From assembly GCA_947652115.1 (NCBI GenBank), contig OX393564.1, positions 4,678,354 through 4,742,353 on the forward strand: a stretch of 64,000 nucleotides of DNA, written 5' to 3'. The stretch's first letter is position 1; each line of letters opens with the position of its first letter. The stretch is from Blastomussa wellsi (lineage: Eukaryota > Cnidaria > Anthozoa > Scleractinia > Plerogyridae). Made by a program: the position numbers and the translations under genes. The notes under the pieces are model-generated. The model was not told where the DNA came from and made no database searches. It worked only from the letters and a program-made list of their open reading frames with translations. Below, piece after piece: positions 25,650 to 37,500 of this stretch.

Positions 25650-25690
25650 GTCCCAACGTTTCGGCTGAAACTTCATCCTTCATCAGGGGA
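25650..25690 (-). ncRNA. Hammerhead-like PLE terminal motif
   Basis: On the minus strand: UCCC, CUGAUGA, an imperfect stem II (GGAUGAA...UUCAGCC), GAAAC, then GUU and GGGA complementary to UCCC. This is the hammerhead layout with a nearly absent stem III. Hammerheads of that sort are described from Penelope-like elements and may act as dimers. The surrounding 'gtttcggctgaa...catcagggg' block is the typical PLE terminus; no PLE coding sequence is attached here. Confidence 0.5.
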
Positions 25691-26937
25691 AAGTGAATGA
25701 ATAATTGGCAAAAAGCACGTTTTATAGTATGCAAATTCGGATTCTGTCCCTCAAAGCTAAATTTAGAAATCCCGGGATGGGTTGGGACTTGTACATCATT
25801 TTTACAATTTTAACCAGAGTAACGTTTTTATTTCTTTCCACCACCTGGTTACAGGACCATTTTTTTAAAACCATCTAAGTAAGTTGTAAATTAAGTTTCC
25901 CCTGAGATCGACTCTATGATAATCTGTTATTTCAGCCGTCTTGTCGACCCAACCCCTGAATTTTTATTATTTTTTAAAGTTAAGCCAGTGAGCAGCACTT
26001 CTGCGAACTACTTAAGTTTTCATTTCTCCTACACGTTTCATGCTTAGACGGGTACAAACACACTCCATCAGGGAGTTTTACAATACAACGAAGTATGCCT
26101 GTTTATATACCATATTCTTACAAAAATAGAACATTACGTTCATTAAATTGCATCCTAAAAAAAATACCTGGCATCAAAATTTCGTACCCCAAAAAATACT
26201 AGACTTAAATAAGTCATGGATTTATTCAATCAAACAGACTCTTCTACTGCATGAAAAATTTGAATGAATATTTATCTGATCACACAATTTCACCCGGAGA
26301 TGTGACCCAAAAAATATCGAGCGTGTAAATTTTCAACCCAAAAAAATACGTCGGATCCCCCGTCATGAGTACCCCCCCCCCTGGGCCCCAGGTTCCAGAT
26401 TTTTCGTTCGGGTTTTCCAGTCCTTCATGCCTCGTTGTGGCCTAACATTCTGGTGATTCCCATCTAATAGGCCATTTCCGAGTTCTCGTTTGCCTCAGCG
26501 TCAAAACAAGTCAGTGGAAACCATTTATATGAAAATGTGTTTTACCTGCATCTTCATTCTCATGCAAAATAACCTTATTTCCAAATGAATAGTTTCGCAC
26601 TTAGTGAGGGAACAGGGAACATTTCTATGGGGGCCACCTTGGACCCACGTGTTTTCGATTGGTGCTAGCTTTGCTTTATGCTCGTTGCAGATATGTTGTG
26701 ATTTTGTTGCTGGCAATACAAGGTAAGTCGTATCTACAAGGGCAGGTTCATCTACTAATTGTAGGCAATGATCATGTCTTCAGTTCTTTTCTGACCATAA
26801 ACCATTTGCAGAGAAAGGGACATACTATAGCATAGAGCAATGCCAACAATCTGGGAACATGTGTACACAAAGTAATTTAATCTTGCATGTTTTCCTGTGA
26901 ACTTTCTTAACCGGTCTCCACAAACCAATTCACAATC

Positions 26938-27600
26938 AAGGACTCCTTCACTTTTGTGGACTGGGCGAAGGCTTATCAGCACAACAATGGAATAATGTGT
27001 TCTTTCGACGTGTGTTCCTTATTCACGAATGTTCCACTCGACGAGACAATAGAAATTTGTCTCACTAGGTTATATTCTCTGCTTGACTCTCCCGCCTTAC
27101 CGCTACTTGTCCTCAAAGACTTGCTGGAGTTTGCAACGAGGAAAAGTCACTTCGTTTTTTATGGTAATTATTACGACCAAATTGATGGCGTCGCCATGGG
27201 GTCTCCTCTAGGTCCAGTATAACATTTTCATGTGTGACTTTCAAGAGAAATGGGTGACTAATGTTGATTCTCGTCCCTCCATCTGGTCCAGATATGTGGA
27301 TGACACATTTTCGTTGTTCGACAGTGAAGCCACCGTTGCTAGGTTTCTGCAGTATCTCAACTCCAGACATCCAAATATGAAGTTCACTATGGAACTTCAA
27401 GAGAACTTTCGATGTACGCATAAAGCGCAATCTTAACACTTTCACAACAACAGTACACCGCAAAACAACTTTCGCTGGCCTCTACACAAAGTGGGACTCT
27501 TTCACTCCTAGAGAGTATAAAATCATCCTAATCCGCACCCTATCTTATCGCTGTTTTCACATCTGCTCATGCTCCTCCTTGTTACAGTCGGCGCTCTTTG
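26938..27600 (+). pseudogene. Penelope-like reverse transcriptase fragment, frameshifted
   Basis: The first frame (to 27222) carries RT palm motifs characteristic of Penelope-like elements: 'SFDVCSLFTNVPLDE' (motif A, catalytic Asp) and 'DQIDGVAMGSPLGPV' (motif B). The continuation, including the catalytic motif C 'RYVDDTFSLFD' with the YVDD box, lies in another frame from 27230. The junction at 27222-27230 has lost about 5 bases relative to the usual 'GPVLANIF' sequence. A further shift lies near 27410-27440. Upstream N-terminal and downstream GIY-YIG parts are missing, so this is a dead fragment. Confidence 0.85.
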
Positions 27601-27799
27601 ATTCTTGAAGGCTCCTTCAGGCTCATTACAATAATAATTTTCTATAAACAGCCAATTAAATTAACTTTTCATGACAGTGATCAAGTTTTTTTTTCTCGTA
27701 ACACGTAAAAACAGTTCACATGCACAGGGCACTGATTTGGATACATGTACATTTGTTGTACCTTGAAAATTAATAAAACGAATAAATTTTCGTAACGAG

Positions 27800-28640
27800 A
27801 TTATTCGAAAATATATATCGAGTTTCTTAAACCGCAGCTGGTAACTCGTCGTGTCTGCATTATTATAAACGCCATACGTCGCTCAGGCGTAACTTTCCTT
27901 CCGGGGAAATTATTATATTGGTTTCTTGTACAGTCTAGAGCGAGGTCTATGCGAGGTCTTGGCCTTATTGGGCGGTGTTTGCATGATGTCTCTATTTCCA
28001 GCACTCGATGTTTATGTAGCTCTGGCGTAGAACGTTGTGTGGGTTTTAAGTGGAACGAGGGTGTGAAGTTTTACATGCTGCGAGCAGTCTGTTTTGGCGG
28101 CTTTAGGTTTAGGGATTGTTTTTTGATCGCGGTTAGTTGTGAATAAGAGCCATGTTGAGTTTTATGAACGTGAACGTGGTCTAGTGGTCAGAGAGCGATC
28201 ATGGTTAGCATAACAGAGCTTCCTTTAGTGTCTCCGATCTTCAGACCACATCAGCGTTGCTGAACTTTTTAATCGTGTTTAAATAAATGCTTATTATAAA
28301 AATAGGTACGCAATGCGTACATGTGTCTACTGCCTCGTTTTGGTGGATACTGCTTTTAGTGCGATTTTGATGTTAGTGTCGTAAAGTATTTGTTTTTGCG
28401 TTTACGACGCTACGCGATTGTCTTTAAAAAATCGCGCCACTCTTTCATCCCATGAGGAGTGAAACCAAAAGAAATCGCGATTCAGAGGAACACGTTTTCC
28501 GCGCTTTGCGTCAGCTACATGGAATTACTTCTTGTTTTGATTGGATCACTTTACTATCTGTAGCCCTTGTAATTGGCTAGAGTGATTACTCTGTTTTGGT
28601 TTTACAACACTCTATTGAAAACCGGTCTATGTGTGGGAAA
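27800..28640. other. No gene seen
   Basis: AT-rich intergenic DNA. The open frame at 27949-28146 has no recognised domain. Confidence 0.4.
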
Positions 28641-29245
28641 CTGCAACAATCTTGAAATGAATGTGGTCCTTTGATTTTGTCAAGGAACTGCAACACCATC
28701 TTCTAAGTGCAAAGTAAATTGTTTAATAATACACTTATGGTAAGGAAGAAATAAATGTGTTTCACAACAACAACAACAGAACAATAGTGTCTTTGTCCAG
28801 TGGCATAATTACCAACATCAACAACTAGAAAATATTTGGAAATGTGTTTTTTATAGATTCATTTCATCTAAAAAATAAATTTGGGCCTTTGATTTGTCAA
28901 GGAACTGGAACTTCTAATCTGTTACATAATACAATAATTATTATGGTAAGGAAGAAATAAAGTTGTTTTACAATAACAATAACAGAATAATAGTGTCTTG
29001 TTCAGTGGCATAATTACCAACATCAACAACTAGGAAAGGTTTGTAAATGTGTTTTGTGTGGATTCATTTTATCCTAACATGAATCTGGTCTTTTGACTTT
29101 GTCAAGGAACTGGAACATCTAAACTTTTAAATAATAAAATTATGGTAAGAAGGGAAAAAAATTGTTTTACAATAACAACAACAGAACAATAGTGTCTTTG
29201 TTCATTGGTGTAATTTCAAACATCAACAGTTAGAAAAGATTTGGA
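28640..29245. repeat. Tandem array, about 3 units of 205-220 bp
   Basis: Units begin near 28665, 28885 and 29090 with 'ggtcctttgattttgtcaag' or a variant, followed by 'gaactg.aac', 'attatggtaag.aagaaata', 'acaacaacaacagaacaata', 'gtgtcttgttcagtgg', 'cataattaccaacatcaaca' and 'tttggaaatgtgtttt'. Divergence between units is modest. The array lies directly downstream of the minus-strand RPA-like coding region, and the unit's first 20 bases also occur inside that coding region at 29560-29580. Confidence 0.85.
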
Positions 29246-29324
29246 AATGTTTCTTATTTCTGACAATCACTCTGCAACTTTGGTGATGAAGTTAGATGTA
29301 GAGTCATATGTGAAGCTGATGTCT

Positions 29325-30234
29325 TCACCAAACCTCTTGTCCATTTAAGTCAGCACAGAGTCTTGCAGCAATGTTTTTTGTTGCATTCTTTACTTTCTGT
29401 GAAGCAGCACAATGTGGACACTGCGCAACGTTTTTTCCCGGCATATGTGGCATTTTTTTGTTGCATGTCTTTATTTGGCAGATAATGTATATGTTTAGCT
29501 TATCAATGAATTTGAATTCATCCACAGAGATATTTTTCTCTGCATTGGCCAGAAGTTCTGGTCCTTTGATTTTGTCAAGGGAAACTGTGGCATCTCCATC
29601 TTCAAATAAAGTGCTGGGAGTTGTGCCCAACAATGTGTTACCCGAGTAATTTTTGACGCTGAGGTTTTTAACATGGTGGCTTTTGCCATTCTTGAGTGTT
29701 TTTATAAGGTCATCCCATATGTGTATAGTTGAAGTTCCTTTCTCATCTTCAATCACAGTCCTCTTTCACATATCCAATATCTCCGTTTCTTGTCTTTACT
29801 TCTTTTGCTTGCAACTCTCCAAGTGTTAATACACCTTTGACATTGACACGTTGGTTTCTAGTTAAACTTTTGATTTGGTCGAGTGTTATGTCAGATGCTT
29901 GATCATTTGACTTCCAGTCAGTTACAGCTGTTGGTTTCTGGAAGGGGAAGTCTATGTCAGATGAATGTGCCTCTAGAATTGTTGTTCCTTGATTAATGAA
30001 CAGTTGTTCATTTTCCTCTCTTGCACCAAGTATCTTTGTTGGGCTACCTGTGGTTTGCATGTGTTTTGCAATCTGATGGGATTTATGGTCAAAACCAACT
30101 ACTCTTTTGTATTTAGTAGGTGAAGTTTGTAATGTGAAGTTGTAGTAATTTCTTCCCTTTTTTGATTTTTGCATCAACGTTACATCATGAATGAAGCCAG
30201 TGTCACTTTCTTTGCGCTTCTGATTTGTTGTCAT
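29325..30234 (-). pseudogene. RPA1-like OB-fold protein, one frameshift
   Basis: Two abutting minus-strand frames (30234-29749, then 29756-29325) together encode about 300 residues resembling the single-strand DNA-binding core of the large subunit of replication protein A. The first half has OB-fold strands and ends 'EVKTRNGDIGYVKEDC'. The second opens 'VIEDEKGTSTIHIWDDLI', the normal next OB segment. It closes with a zinc-ribbon-like 'CNKKMP...CPHC' block and 'LCADLNGQEVW', which parallels RPA1 domain C. Continuity of homology across 29749-29756 shows a 1-2 base frameshift or an assembly error. A good acceptor (TTTCTTTCTAG) sits just before the ATG at 30234-30232. Cnidarian genomes have many RPA-like paralogues, some carried by transposons; I cannot tell which this is. 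Confidence 0.6.
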
Positions 30235-30235
30235 G

Positions 30236-31562
30236 GCTAGAAAGAAATGAGAGAGATGTTAATATTGTAGAATGGAAATAGTTTCAATAAGAAATAAATA
30301 CAAAATACTTACCTAACTGTACATAGGTAAGTTAAAAATATTAAGAGTACAAAATTAATGTACAGCACATGTAATAAACACTTGTTTAGTTCACAGAGTT
30401 GTGGAATAATTTTCATGACTAGATTTAGGAACATTTTCATTTTAGCTATGTAGGTTTGATTAAATTAGTTTTGTAGTGATGCACAAATAGTTACCTAGAA
30501 ATATTCAAGTTGAGTTTTGGATTGAAAGGGAACGTGGATCAATTTATTTGAAATGGAAGGGACAACCAAATAAAAGTCATTTCTACAATGGTGTATCACA
30601 TACCACATTTTGTAATGAACTGCTATGCTTGTTAATCTAGATGATGGGGGAGTGAAATTTCGCAGAGCTAATTTCATTCTTTTTCTACCGGTTCTTTTTT
30701 TCATGACCTTGAAAATTTTCCTTTCATTAATCCTAGAAGGTTCCCTGTCCCTGGATTTACGAGCTTCGTGGTATCTTTCCTTGCTTCTTACTGTGGCTCT
30801 GTAATCGATATTTACATCGACTCGATCCAAATATTTCACACCTTGAGCATGATTTCCCACAACCCGAAAGTACCCAAGAGACTGATAATATAGATGTTGC
30901 CTTGAAAATGAATTGTTTGAAAACAAGCTGTTCTGAGACAAACGAAACATACCGATGCATAAGCTCGACATTTAATAACTGCAATTCCATAACTGAACAA
31001 GATTTCACTTTAACACTACGTTCAACAACCACATTTTGAGCCCAACTTCCCAAGAAATGGATAAGATTTTTATACAAAAATAAATTGTTAAGTGACTTAC
31101 TTAACCATGATAAATTTGACAATAAGCCAAGTTTCAAAGTTCTGCTCAACCCGGAGAAAGCACAATGTAGAACTAATTCTGGAAACGTACACATGCACGT
31201 GGTGAATGGCATTGTTGTGAATCGCTTGAATGGGAACTTTATTTTAGTATTCTGATCTTGTAACCGTGATAGTTGGCTCATTTTAGTATTCTGATCTTGT
31301 AACCGTGATAGTTCACGCTGACTTTGTGACCAAAGTGGGTCGATTTGTGACCAAAGTGGGTCCAATTTTGCAAACAACAAGCAAAAATTTCGATTTTGAC
31401 ACTTTCGCCAAACGCGAGGAACTGCAAAAACCATCATTGGTGCCGCGCGAAGGAGAGTCATTTTGCAACGATTTCCAACGGTCTGTAAAGCAAGTATCAA
31501 TCCAGAATGTCCAAGAGTTGTTTCTTCAGCTTAGAGCAGAAAATTAGAGAACAAAACTTACC
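30236..31562 (-). other. Candidate 5' exons of the RPA-like transcription unit
   Basis: On the minus strand there is a strong donor (CCG|GTAAGT) after 31562, an acceptor (ATTGCAG) before 30978, a donor (CTAG|GTAACT) after 30495, another donor (TTAG|GTAAGT) after 30313, and the acceptor before 30236. The block 30978-30495 is open for 158 codons from an ATG at 30971 and stops exactly at its donor, so it may be untranslated leader or a different isoform. No domain recognised. Confidence 0.35.
31241..31365. repeat. Two short direct duplications
   Basis: 'attttagtattctgatcttg' plus 'taaccgtgatagtt' occurs twice, 40 bp apart (31241 and 31281), followed by a doubled 'gtgaccaaagtgggtc' (about 31326 and 31343). 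They fall inside the first intron of the candidate minus-strand unit. Confidence 0.9.
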
Positions 31563-31639
31563 GGAAAACCACGCACTCTGCAGTGAACCAGTGACCACCC
31601 TGTCGAAAACACGTATGAAATAGACCTTGTTGAAATCAC

Positions 31640-31890
31640 ACTCATGTGAGTCCCTCGTGCGATTTCGCTTGTGATTGGTCCAAATTAAACGCCTGACCGA
31701 ATCCTTGGCAACACGGATTAGCACACGTAGGCAGCTCGTTGCGCTTTCACACGTGATTGGTCGGAATTGACTCGACCGCCCCTCCTCGGCATCACAGATC
31801 ACTTATTGATTAGCGATTGCATATCGAAAGGTTACACTTTTTAACAAACTTTTTTTCCGTCTTAGTGTCTAGCTGCGCATGCGCAGTAGA
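31640..31890 (-). promoter_or_regulatory. Promoter-like region: two CCAAT boxes and an NRF-1 palindrome
   Basis: Reading on the minus strand, CCAAT boxes occur at 31674-31678 and 31756-31760, and a perfect NRF-1 consensus palindrome 'tgcgcatgcgca' lies at 31874-31885. The local CpG content is higher than in surrounding DNA. This layout is typical of CpG-type housekeeping promoters. The CCAAT orientation, the splice donor at 31562 and the minus-strand coding region downstream suggest it drives the RPA-like unit, possibly bidirectionally. Confidence 0.45.
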
Positions 31891-32602
31891 CACAAAAATG
31901 AACAGCGGCAAATGGTTTGATTCGCCGGTCTTTGTTTCAGTGTGGCTTTGCGGTTCTTGTTTTAGCCAAAAAGGGAAAAAACCGTAAAGTTACATGCCGA
32001 GTTTGACCACAATATTCACCCTGACCTTGGTGATACTCAATATTCATTTATACGTTTTCAAGTCATGCATGTTACGTTAGGCGAAACAATGCCAAATGTG
32101 GGTGTCATGGCTAGCCTTGTGGTCTAGTCACCATGTCGACGGTTACGATTTGTCAACTTGTGAGCGAATGGGGGCCGCGAATGAAAACTGCTACGTACGG
32201 GCGACTTTTTTGATGATGAATGCTCCGGATCAGCTAGCCTTTATTATTTTTATTTCAGCGTGGTACACACGTAAAGCGAATTAACATACAAACAATTACA
32301 TTATAAATTCGTTTGAAATTTAAATCGAAAATATAAGTTTGTAGGCAAAGTTTCTTGACAGGGTCAAAACTGCTACTAAAAAACAAGGTAGAAAAGGATT
32401 AGTTCTCTGAAAAAATTTAAATAAATGGGAATTAACTGGCCACAGTGTGCGAAACGTGCTACTTTTATCATCTTCGGAAGTTTAAAAATGTCCCGGCTGA
32501 AGGATCATTTGACCACAGCACGTCTGCTTGTATAGTCCCCTTTGTACCACGTTTTTCACACATTTTAATTAAATCATAACAACGCGATGTTGGATAAAAT
32601 AG

Positions 32603-33066
32603 TGGGGTGAATAGGGGTACCCGAATCCGCCAATCCGTGCTATTTTTTGGACAAATCCGTCAATCCACCACTATTTTCGTTCAAATCCGCATCCACATTC
32701 CTTGAAAACTTTCTGTGTAACAGTTTCACCGAAAGGATGGTAGATGTTGCTTTTGGTGGCAATTTTTCAAGAGGCTTCGTCTCTTTGTTTCTTTTTGCGG
32801 CAGTTCTAATGTAAAGCGGTGATTTGGGTCTCGTCCAAACAGAAAATGGACAAAACGATAACACTGAGACAAACGGAAGATACGCCAAGGCCACGATCCG
32901 AACTTCATGGTATGCAGAGTCCGGAATCCGAGCTTAAATTATCAGCTAATCCGTGATTCACTACATTTTCGAAATCCGCGAATCCGCTTAATTGTTCGAT
33001 GAAATCCGCAATCCGCGTTCTTTTTAAGGCTAAATCCGTTGATCCGCGAACCTATTCATCCCCGTC
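32603..33066. repeat. Foldback repeat rich in 'aatccgc' motifs
   Basis: Ends 'ggtgaataggggtaccc' and 'gcgaacctattcatcccc' are imperfect inverted copies. Many 'gaaatccgcgaatccg'-like motifs are clustered next to both ends (32625-32695 and 32915-33050). The two overlapping minus-strand open frames inside have no recognised domain. Confidence 0.65.
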
Positions 33067-33929
33067 ATAAAACACAGCCCTACCCATTAATCTTGAATTC
33101 TCTAGCTCTGCCAAATTGTTATGTCCGTGCGGGCGAATTTCTAACCGGTTCTCTGGAGTACAAATACCGCGTGATATTTGTACTCGTTTTGGGCGTTATT
33201 TGTACTCTACGAAACACAGTTGGAAGAACGATGTATTTTCACAGTCATTCGCTCAATATCCAGGTATCTGTGAAATAAAATAGTATTCTTGTGAGATCTG
33301 TATGGGCTTTACAATGGCGAGACGATATAAAGGCCCATACTGATCTCCCGCGAATATTTTATAACTTACTCAATAAGCTAACCTGCCTAACCTCACATGT
33401 TTTGGGGAGAAAGGAAAACATATCTGCTGTTCAAGCAATGAGAAAGTATCTCATTTTAGTTCTGCCGCTCATATTTTACTTGACAAAACAGTCCTGGGCG
33501 AGAGCCGATTTTTTTAGACTGTGACGCAGTTTGTTTTCAACGAACGATATTGTTCAGTACTATAATTACAATTAGATTTACTTAGACTGTGACTGTGCAG
33601 TAGCTCAGCCAATCAGATTGCAGCATTTGCATTAGTATACTAGTAGATTTTTACAAATTACGTATAGTGGTATACAGAGTACGTATCATTTAAAATATCT
33701 AGCTTCGTTAATCGGAAGAAACTGAAAGAAAAGTATATAGATCTCTTGGGGCCACGTTTGCTATGATAGAATTGACTCATCCAGGAATTTCCTTTTACAG
33801 TTACCAGAGTATGGAAATGAATCAAGTACTTACGGGTTTTTAGGTAAGACAATTTTAAAGAAACAGTGGAGTGCCTGATATGTTCTCAAAAGCAAATCGT
33901 ATTTACAGTCGTAAAGTCGCAAAGTCTCG

Positions 33930-33931
<2 letters not shown>

Positions 33932-33986
<55 letters not shown>
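33932..33986. repeat. (AAT)n microsatellite
   Basis: About 18 uninterrupted ATA/AAT units. Confidence 0.95.
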
Positions 33987-34359
33987 TTTTAATAAACGAA
34001 TACGTTATTCCCATCACCTTGTGAATACAAACATTATACATCGTATTTAAAAAAAATAAAAAAAAAACATCAACATCATCAATTCATTAGCCTATTAAAA
34101 TACACATCATATATACTAAAAATATTTAAAAATGAAACTAGATAGTATTTAACACTAAAAGCTGTTTTCCGTGAATGCCGTGCATTAGACTTAGAGAATG
34201 TTGTTGATCTTGCGTTTAAATACCCCCAGAGACTACAGAACTTATAAAAATACAACGCGATATTCTTCTTCTCTCCTCTTCTGCTCTATTTCAAAACTTC
34301 ATTTCTCACTTACAATAGTTTAGAAAGCGTAGAAAAGTTAATAACAAAGAAATAAATAA

Positions 34360-34362
<3 letters not shown>

Positions 34363-34438
<76 letters not shown>
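34363..34438. repeat. (AAT)n microsatellite
   Basis: About 25 uninterrupted AAT-type units. The poly-isoleucine frame on the opposite strand is an artefact of this array. A (CAAAT)n-like run follows at about 34530-34558. Confidence 0.95.
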
Positions 34439-34440
<2 letters not shown>

Positions 34441-34559
34441 ACTTCATTTGAGTGTCAACTGTATTTGGCACTGACGCACTAATTGCGGACATTGTAAAGC
34501 ACAAATGACATGAAATCAAATTATTAATTAGAAATCAAATCAAATCAAATCAAATCAGC

Positions 34560-37500
34560 GCGCTTTGTGTTCTGTAAGCTCGGCTTCTAGGAAAATCTTT
34601 CATAGTCGAGTCGGCTAGCTGCAGTTGGGCAGCAAGAGAAATTTGAACCTATATTCATCTGAAAATACGATTAAATTATACGCTGAAGTTGCCTTGTATG
34701 TGGGAGTATAAAGTGAAAGCGAATGTTTGAATTGTGTTTACTATATCGGCGTTTAAATTCGTCATCTTTGTTCGTTCTCATCGATTAAATCATTTGATTT
34801 AAATAATTCATTTACATCTACACGCGACTTGCTATATCAAGGTAGAAATCCAAATTTCCTTTCTCAAGCGGCGTTGTACAGCAACGATATCACTAAATGT
34901 TAGAAAAAAGTTCAAGAAGAGCTTGATTTCCAGTTTTGCTCACAAATAATACGTGGTTATTTATATAAAGTCGTCTGCACGCCTTTGACGTCTAAGACGA
35001 TGAAGGGGTCTGGTATAAAAACGGCACGCATTTAGTAGACAGCCTGACAGAAAATCGTGTGTTATTAAAAGCGATACTCGCAAGCTTGTTTTTCGTAATT
35101 CAAATTATGCACCCAGGCTGTATTTAAAGGGCCTGAACCATTCTACCACCTTGGTGGAATTTCCAAAATTTCAGTTTTGTTGGATGGAAATTTCCAGTCA
35201 GACACCGGGAAATTTATGTTATGCTGGATTTGACCTGCAAAGCAAGCAGTCACCGCCACGCGCAGGATCCGCCTCTCGCTTTTTGTCTGCGCGAAAATTG
35301 GGGCGACGACAGAAAAAAAAAAACAAAAGAAAAAACACTAACAAACAAAACGGGAGGAAGACGAGGTGCTGGAGCCCCTCACCCTAGCCTACGAGCAGGC
35401 TCCGGCTAGACGGGGTGGGGGTCACCCTCGCCTCTTTTTTAATTTCTTGCGGATCGTGCGGTTGTTGGATTTAAAGAAGACGGCAATGCATCTCACTACT
35501 ATAATTTCGATAATTCAATGGCTCCGTTTCGCTTTCGATTCTAAGTTTTCGGCTTTTGCGGTCGAATGCATCACGTCCACTGTATTTGCATTCCGACGAT
35601 CCATTGGCCATTCCAGTATTTTCGATGCTAGCCTCCTACGCAACGCCTGCGTAGAAGGCTATCAAGCCGTTCGCTCAATCGTGCTTTTGTGCTTGCCCCG
35701 CTAGCTATGGCTAGCTAGGTCGAGCTTTATGCTATCACGAGGAATGACGGGTGGTGTTCGTTTGCATCATTTATTATCTGCAATTCTGTCGGTGGTAAGT
35801 GTTGTTTTGTTCAGTGTAAACGTAGAAAAGAGGGACTCGGGCATTGGGACGACTTTTACGTAAACCAAAACGGTAACCAAATGCAACGAGCTAGGCGCGT
35901 TAATCTAAGAAAGTTATCGTCAGCAGCCGATGGAGGCAACGAGTATGCTTAAGAAAAGCTCTAAAAGATGAGCAAAACATGCCCAGAACAACTCAAGCTA
36001 AGGTTTGAAATTATATTATACGGTTTATTTGAGTATATTAAATTATATAACTTAACTTCACCAGTGCTACGTGAAAAGCAAAGCGTTCAAAGACTGCAAA
36101 CAGCGCTCTGAATCACAAATTTGGGTCCTCGAAGTAAATTTAAACTTACTTGGGTGTGTGCCGAGTTTGTCATTGTCAGCATTAACTCGCGTTCACCCAG
36201 TATTTAAAATAAATAGTGGAATAATGCAACACGGTAAAATTGAATCATAGTTACTATACTAACAGTCCGTAGACGACCTCCTTTAGAATGGTTGTTTGTT
36301 GTAGCAATAAGCAAAAATCGAAAGCGAAAGATTTTGTCCGACCAGCTTTGTCCTTCATCCCAAAAACAAAGCAACCGTGGTATTCCCAACCATTCTGTTC
36401 CCTTCAGGCTAACTACTGAAATGGTCCTGTCCTTGTGGACTATCAAGCAGAACTTTAGTACAGGTCGACTGCAGAGTCGATCAGGCAAGGCGGATGGATT
36501 GTATTCAGCTCACTCTCTCGATAATTCTGTTAGCTACATTACATCTCCGTTCAAGTTCTAGTGGTATGAAAATTGTCACTGTAGGCATACCCCTTGTACT
36601 AAATCGTTAACCTGGTGCTTCTTCAATTGGGTGTGTCAATTTCCCCTCGTCTTGAGTTTACCAGCTTTAGCCATAAAGCTGGCAAACTGAAACACTTTGC
36701 CTCTTCCTTTCCTTATATAATTTGCTTTCAACTACATCACAGACATAAAATGCCAGGGGTTGAAGCCTGTCGTTGCATAAACCAATGAAATAAGACGTAT
36801 GCAGCTCGTGACTGTGACGTCAGAGGTGGCAGGGGCCTTGATTGTGCAGTTTCTTTAGGAATAATAGATGGCTGCACGTAGGCTGAGTGTACTGTTGACA
36901 GAACACTATTATTGTCCAAGTTGGCCATAAAACTTGAAAATACAAAATTATTCATTTTTCCTTAATAATATATGTGTTTTCCCCAGGAATTATGCATGAT
37001 CTTTTGAGTCAAACAACTCATCAAGCTGACCATACATGTATAGTTATTGAAGCTGTTAACTTATTTTTGATCTGTGTACAAAATTTTACTGAATATTAAT
37101 TGACCTCTTTCAGGTCATGCTTTGCCTGAAATTATTGTTCCTTTCCACACAAACCCTCTTCAAGTTGCAGCTTTCATTGCTTAACCGGATTGCCTGTAAA
37201 GCTGGAAACTGGGCATAACTGTAAAAACACATACTGTAGTTCATTTAGATAGATAGATAGAAAACTTTATAATTTGATCTGAGTTAAGATTACTAGGTTA
37301 TTGATCCATCCCAGGTATAAAGGTTGCTGGATTTTAGTGACATACTAAATAGATGCTAGGTGTTGTACTGTATAGTTACGTAACTTTTATTATACTGTGA
37401 TGTGACTGTAGTCTTGCAGATTCTTTCATGGTGAGGCCGGATCAAATCTAAAAATACCAAACTTGTTTTCTTATTGGATATTTTATTTTGACAAGCACTG

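Noticed and set aside
30757..31500. 247-codon minus-strand frame
   Set aside because: Includes duplicated noncoding repeats and crosses plausible splice sites; no domain recognised. Could be chance.
34310..34519. Open frame with a long isoleucine run
   Set aside because: It is the translation of an (AAT)n microsatellite, not a protein.
36285..36500. Frame starting MVVCC, considered as a THAP-like zinc finger
   Set aside because: The spacing of Cys/His ligands does not fit THAP and a stop follows soon.
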